From NCBI RefSeq assembly GCF_030865425.1, contig NZ_JAVFCB010000007.1:181674-245673 (forward strand): a stretch of DNA of 64,000 nt, written 5' to 3'. Under the pieces are notes generated by a model. It saw only the letters and a program-made list of their open reading frames with translations. It was not told where the DNA came from and did no database searches. A program made the translations under genes and the position numbers. This document shows positions 62,629-64,000 of this stretch, piece after piece (position 1 is the first letter of the stretch; each line of letters starts with the position of its first letter). The DNA comes from Microbacterium capsulatum (lineage in GTDB: Bacteria; Actinomycetota; Actinomycetes; Actinomycetales; Microbacteriaceae).

Positions 62629-64000
62629 GTGACGACCCCCGCAGTGAACACGAGCGCAGCGCCCGCGAGCACCGTGACCGCCGGCGAGCCGGACGCCCTC
62701 GACGCCCGTGTCCGATCGCTCCGCGAGGCGGGAGTGGATCTGCTCGTCGGCACCGCGCTCGATTTCGCCGGAGTCATCCGGAGCAAGGCGGTTCCGGTGC
62801 GCCGGCTGCCGGGATTCGCCTCCTCGGGCATGGGCGCCTCGCCGTCCTGGGTCGTGTTCTGCGCCGACAACGGGATCGCGTTCACGAGCGGGATCGGCGT
62901 CTCGGGCGACCTCCGGCTCCGTCTCGACGCCGCCGCGGTGCGCCCGATCGGCGACGGCATGGCGTGGGGTCCCACCGGCTACCACGAACAGAGTGGCGAA
63001 CGCTCGCCGCTGTGCGCTCGGGGGCGGCTGGCCGACCTCGAGGAGCGGGTGGCCGCCGCCGGGCTCACCGCGCTGATGGGCGCAGAGCTGGAGTTCACCC
63101 TGGTCGCCGCCGACGGCTCGCGGCTGGAGCAGTCGTCCTGGGCCGCCTACGGCATGCGCTCGCTGGTGGCCCGCCGCGACTTCCTCACCGATCTCACCCG
63201 CACGCTGGAGGAGGCGCAGGTCGGCGCCGAGCAGATCCACGCCGAGTACGGCACGGATCAGTTCGAGGTCTCGCTCGCCCCGCTGCCGCCGGTCGAGATG
63301 GCCGACACCGCGATCCTCACCCGGATCCTCATCGGTCTCGTCGCCGCCCGTCACGGCCTCGCGCCGTCGTTCTCGCCGCTGAGCTTCGTGGGCGGATCCG
63401 GCAACGGCATGCACCTGCACCTCTCGCTCGCCCGTGACGGCCAGAACCTGTTCGGCGCCGGAGACGGCCCGCACGGCATCACGGCCGAGGGCGGCAGCGC
63501 GATCGGCGGCGTGCTGGACGGCCTCTCCGAGCTGCTCGCGGTCTACGCCGGGTCCGTCGTGTCGTCGCTGCGGCTCACCCCCGGCTCCTGGTCCGGGGCC
63601 GCGGCGTGCTGGGGCCTGGAGAACCGGGAGGCCGCACTGCGGTTCCTCGCCGGCACCCCGGGCAACCCGCACGGCGCGAACATCGAGCTGAAGATCGTCG
63701 ACCCGAGCGCGAACCTCTACCTCGCGGCCGCCGCCTTCCTCGGATCCGCTCTGGACGGGATCGAGCGTGGGCTGCCGCTGCCCGAGGAGGTCGTCGGCAA
63801 CCCGGCCGAGACGCCGGAGTTCACACGGCTCCGGCTCGACGCCGAGCCGTCCGCGGCGCTCGACCGGCTCGCGTCCTCGGCGCTCGCCCAGGAGCTTTTC
63901 GGCGCGGGAATCGTGGAGGGCGCGGTCGCGGTGCGCCGGCACGAGCTCGACGCCTTCGCCGGTGCCGCGCCCGAGGAGATCACCGCCGCGCTCCGCCTCG
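62629..64000 (+). CDS. Glutamine-synthetase-like ligase (partial at right edge)
   Basis: At least 457 codons from GTG 62629, cut by the window end. It is a GS-catalytic domain protein: E-L-E-F-T-L metal site, N-terminal Gly/Asp-rich region, G-N-G-M-H-L-H-L-S (catalytic H), and E-N-R-E-A-A-L-R-F then E-L-K-I-V-D-P-S-A-N-L-Y-L. The family includes GlnA3/PuuA gamma-glutamyl-polyamine synthetases and N-methyl- or ethanolamine ligases. Its N-terminal half is divergent from classical GlnA. Its partners (amidotransferase, RpiR, decarboxylase) suggest amine or polyamine nitrogen metabolism. Confidence 0.9.
   Translation, partial: MTTPAVNTSAAPASTVTAGEPDALDARVRSLREAGVDLLVGTALDFAGVIRSKAVPVRRLPGFASSGMGASPSWVVFCADNGIAFTSGIGVSGDLRLRLDAAAVRPIGDGMAWGPTGYHEQSGERSPLCARGRLADLEERVAAAGLTALMGAELEFTLVAADGSRLEQSSWAAYGMRSLVARRDFLTDLTRTLEEAQVGAEQIHAEYGTDQFEVSLAPLPPVEMADTAILTRILIGLVAARHGLAPSFSPLSFVGGSGNGMHLHLSLARDGQNLFGAGDGPHGITAEGGSAIGGVLDGLSELLAVYAGSVVSSLRLTPGSWSGAAACWGLENREAALRFLAGTPGNPHGANIELKIVDPSANLYLAAAAFLGSALDGIERGLPLPEEVVGNPAETPEFTRLRLDAEPSAALDRLASSALAQELFGAGIVEGAVAVRRHELDAFAGAAPEEITAALRL

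Noticed and set aside
1..64000. tRNA or rRNA genes, insertion sequences, integrase or attachment sites
   Set aside because: All gaps between genes were read for cloverleaf ends with T-arm sequence, for transposase frames and for long terminal inverted repeats with target duplications. None was convincing.

Overview
The window is very GC-rich, densely coded DNA from a Gram-positive actinobacterium. The best guess is the family Microbacteriaceae (Microbacterium or a close relative). Supporting signs are the zinc-independent L28/L33/S14 ribosomal cluster, a CopD-CtaG fusion, a TAGACT/TAGGCT-type -10 box 6-8 nt before many start codons (leaderless transcripts), and short intergenic repeat families of the kind I associate with this group. 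I see no rRNA, tRNA, CRISPR array, prophage or transposase. The genus is inference.

Layout. 0-10 kb: end of an AMP-dependent acyl-CoA ligase gene (cut by the window edge), manA, an EamA transporter, two small membrane proteins, a 14-helix MFS exporter, purB and a low-molecular-weight tyrosine phosphatase on the minus strand, and a small helical protein paired with a lipase-like protein. 10-15 kb: an HisC-type aminotransferase and a branched-chain 2-oxoacid dehydrogenase set (E1alpha, E1beta, E2). 15-27 kb is a zinc-themed stretch: a Zur-box-controlled znuA-znuC-znuB operon, a DUF899 gene with a divergent TetR, a DivIVA-like coiled coil, zur itself, a two-component permease (YraQ type plus TIGR03943 type), a propeller-like membrane protein, an Mpg glycosylase, and the cysteine-poor ribosomal trio rpmB-rpmG-rpsN, followed by HU. 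27-33 kb: CopD/CtaG fusion, an anchored protein and a Pif1-like helicase.

32.5-40.8 kb is a beta-glycoside/chitooligosaccharide utilisation locus: a double-headed TetR regulator, a sugar MFS importer, and one uninterrupted 1,883-codon reading frame that joins three complete glycosidases, GH20, GH1 and GH3. It is the most unusual object in the window. It lacks the GGATCC (Gly-Ser) codon-pair habit that marks the neighbouring genes, which hints at acquisition from outside.

41-50 kb: a membrane protein and a NarL-type two-component pair, a lipoprotein with a degenerate serine-hydrolase active site, CorA, a CPA1 antiporter, a sugar MFS porter and an NCS1 nucleobase permease. 51-64 kb: AidB-like acyl-CoA dehydrogenase, TetR with divergent SDR, DUF1801, HxlR with divergent DoxX-MFS-FMN reductase operon, LysR with divergent Orn/Lys/Arg decarboxylase-fold enzyme, and an RpiR/class II amidotransferase pair divergent from a glutamine-synthetase-like ligase cut by the window end. 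The last genes look like an amine or amino-acid nitrogen module.

Between genes lie at least four families of short palindromic repeats. One of them has entered coding sequence at three places without breaking the reading frame.
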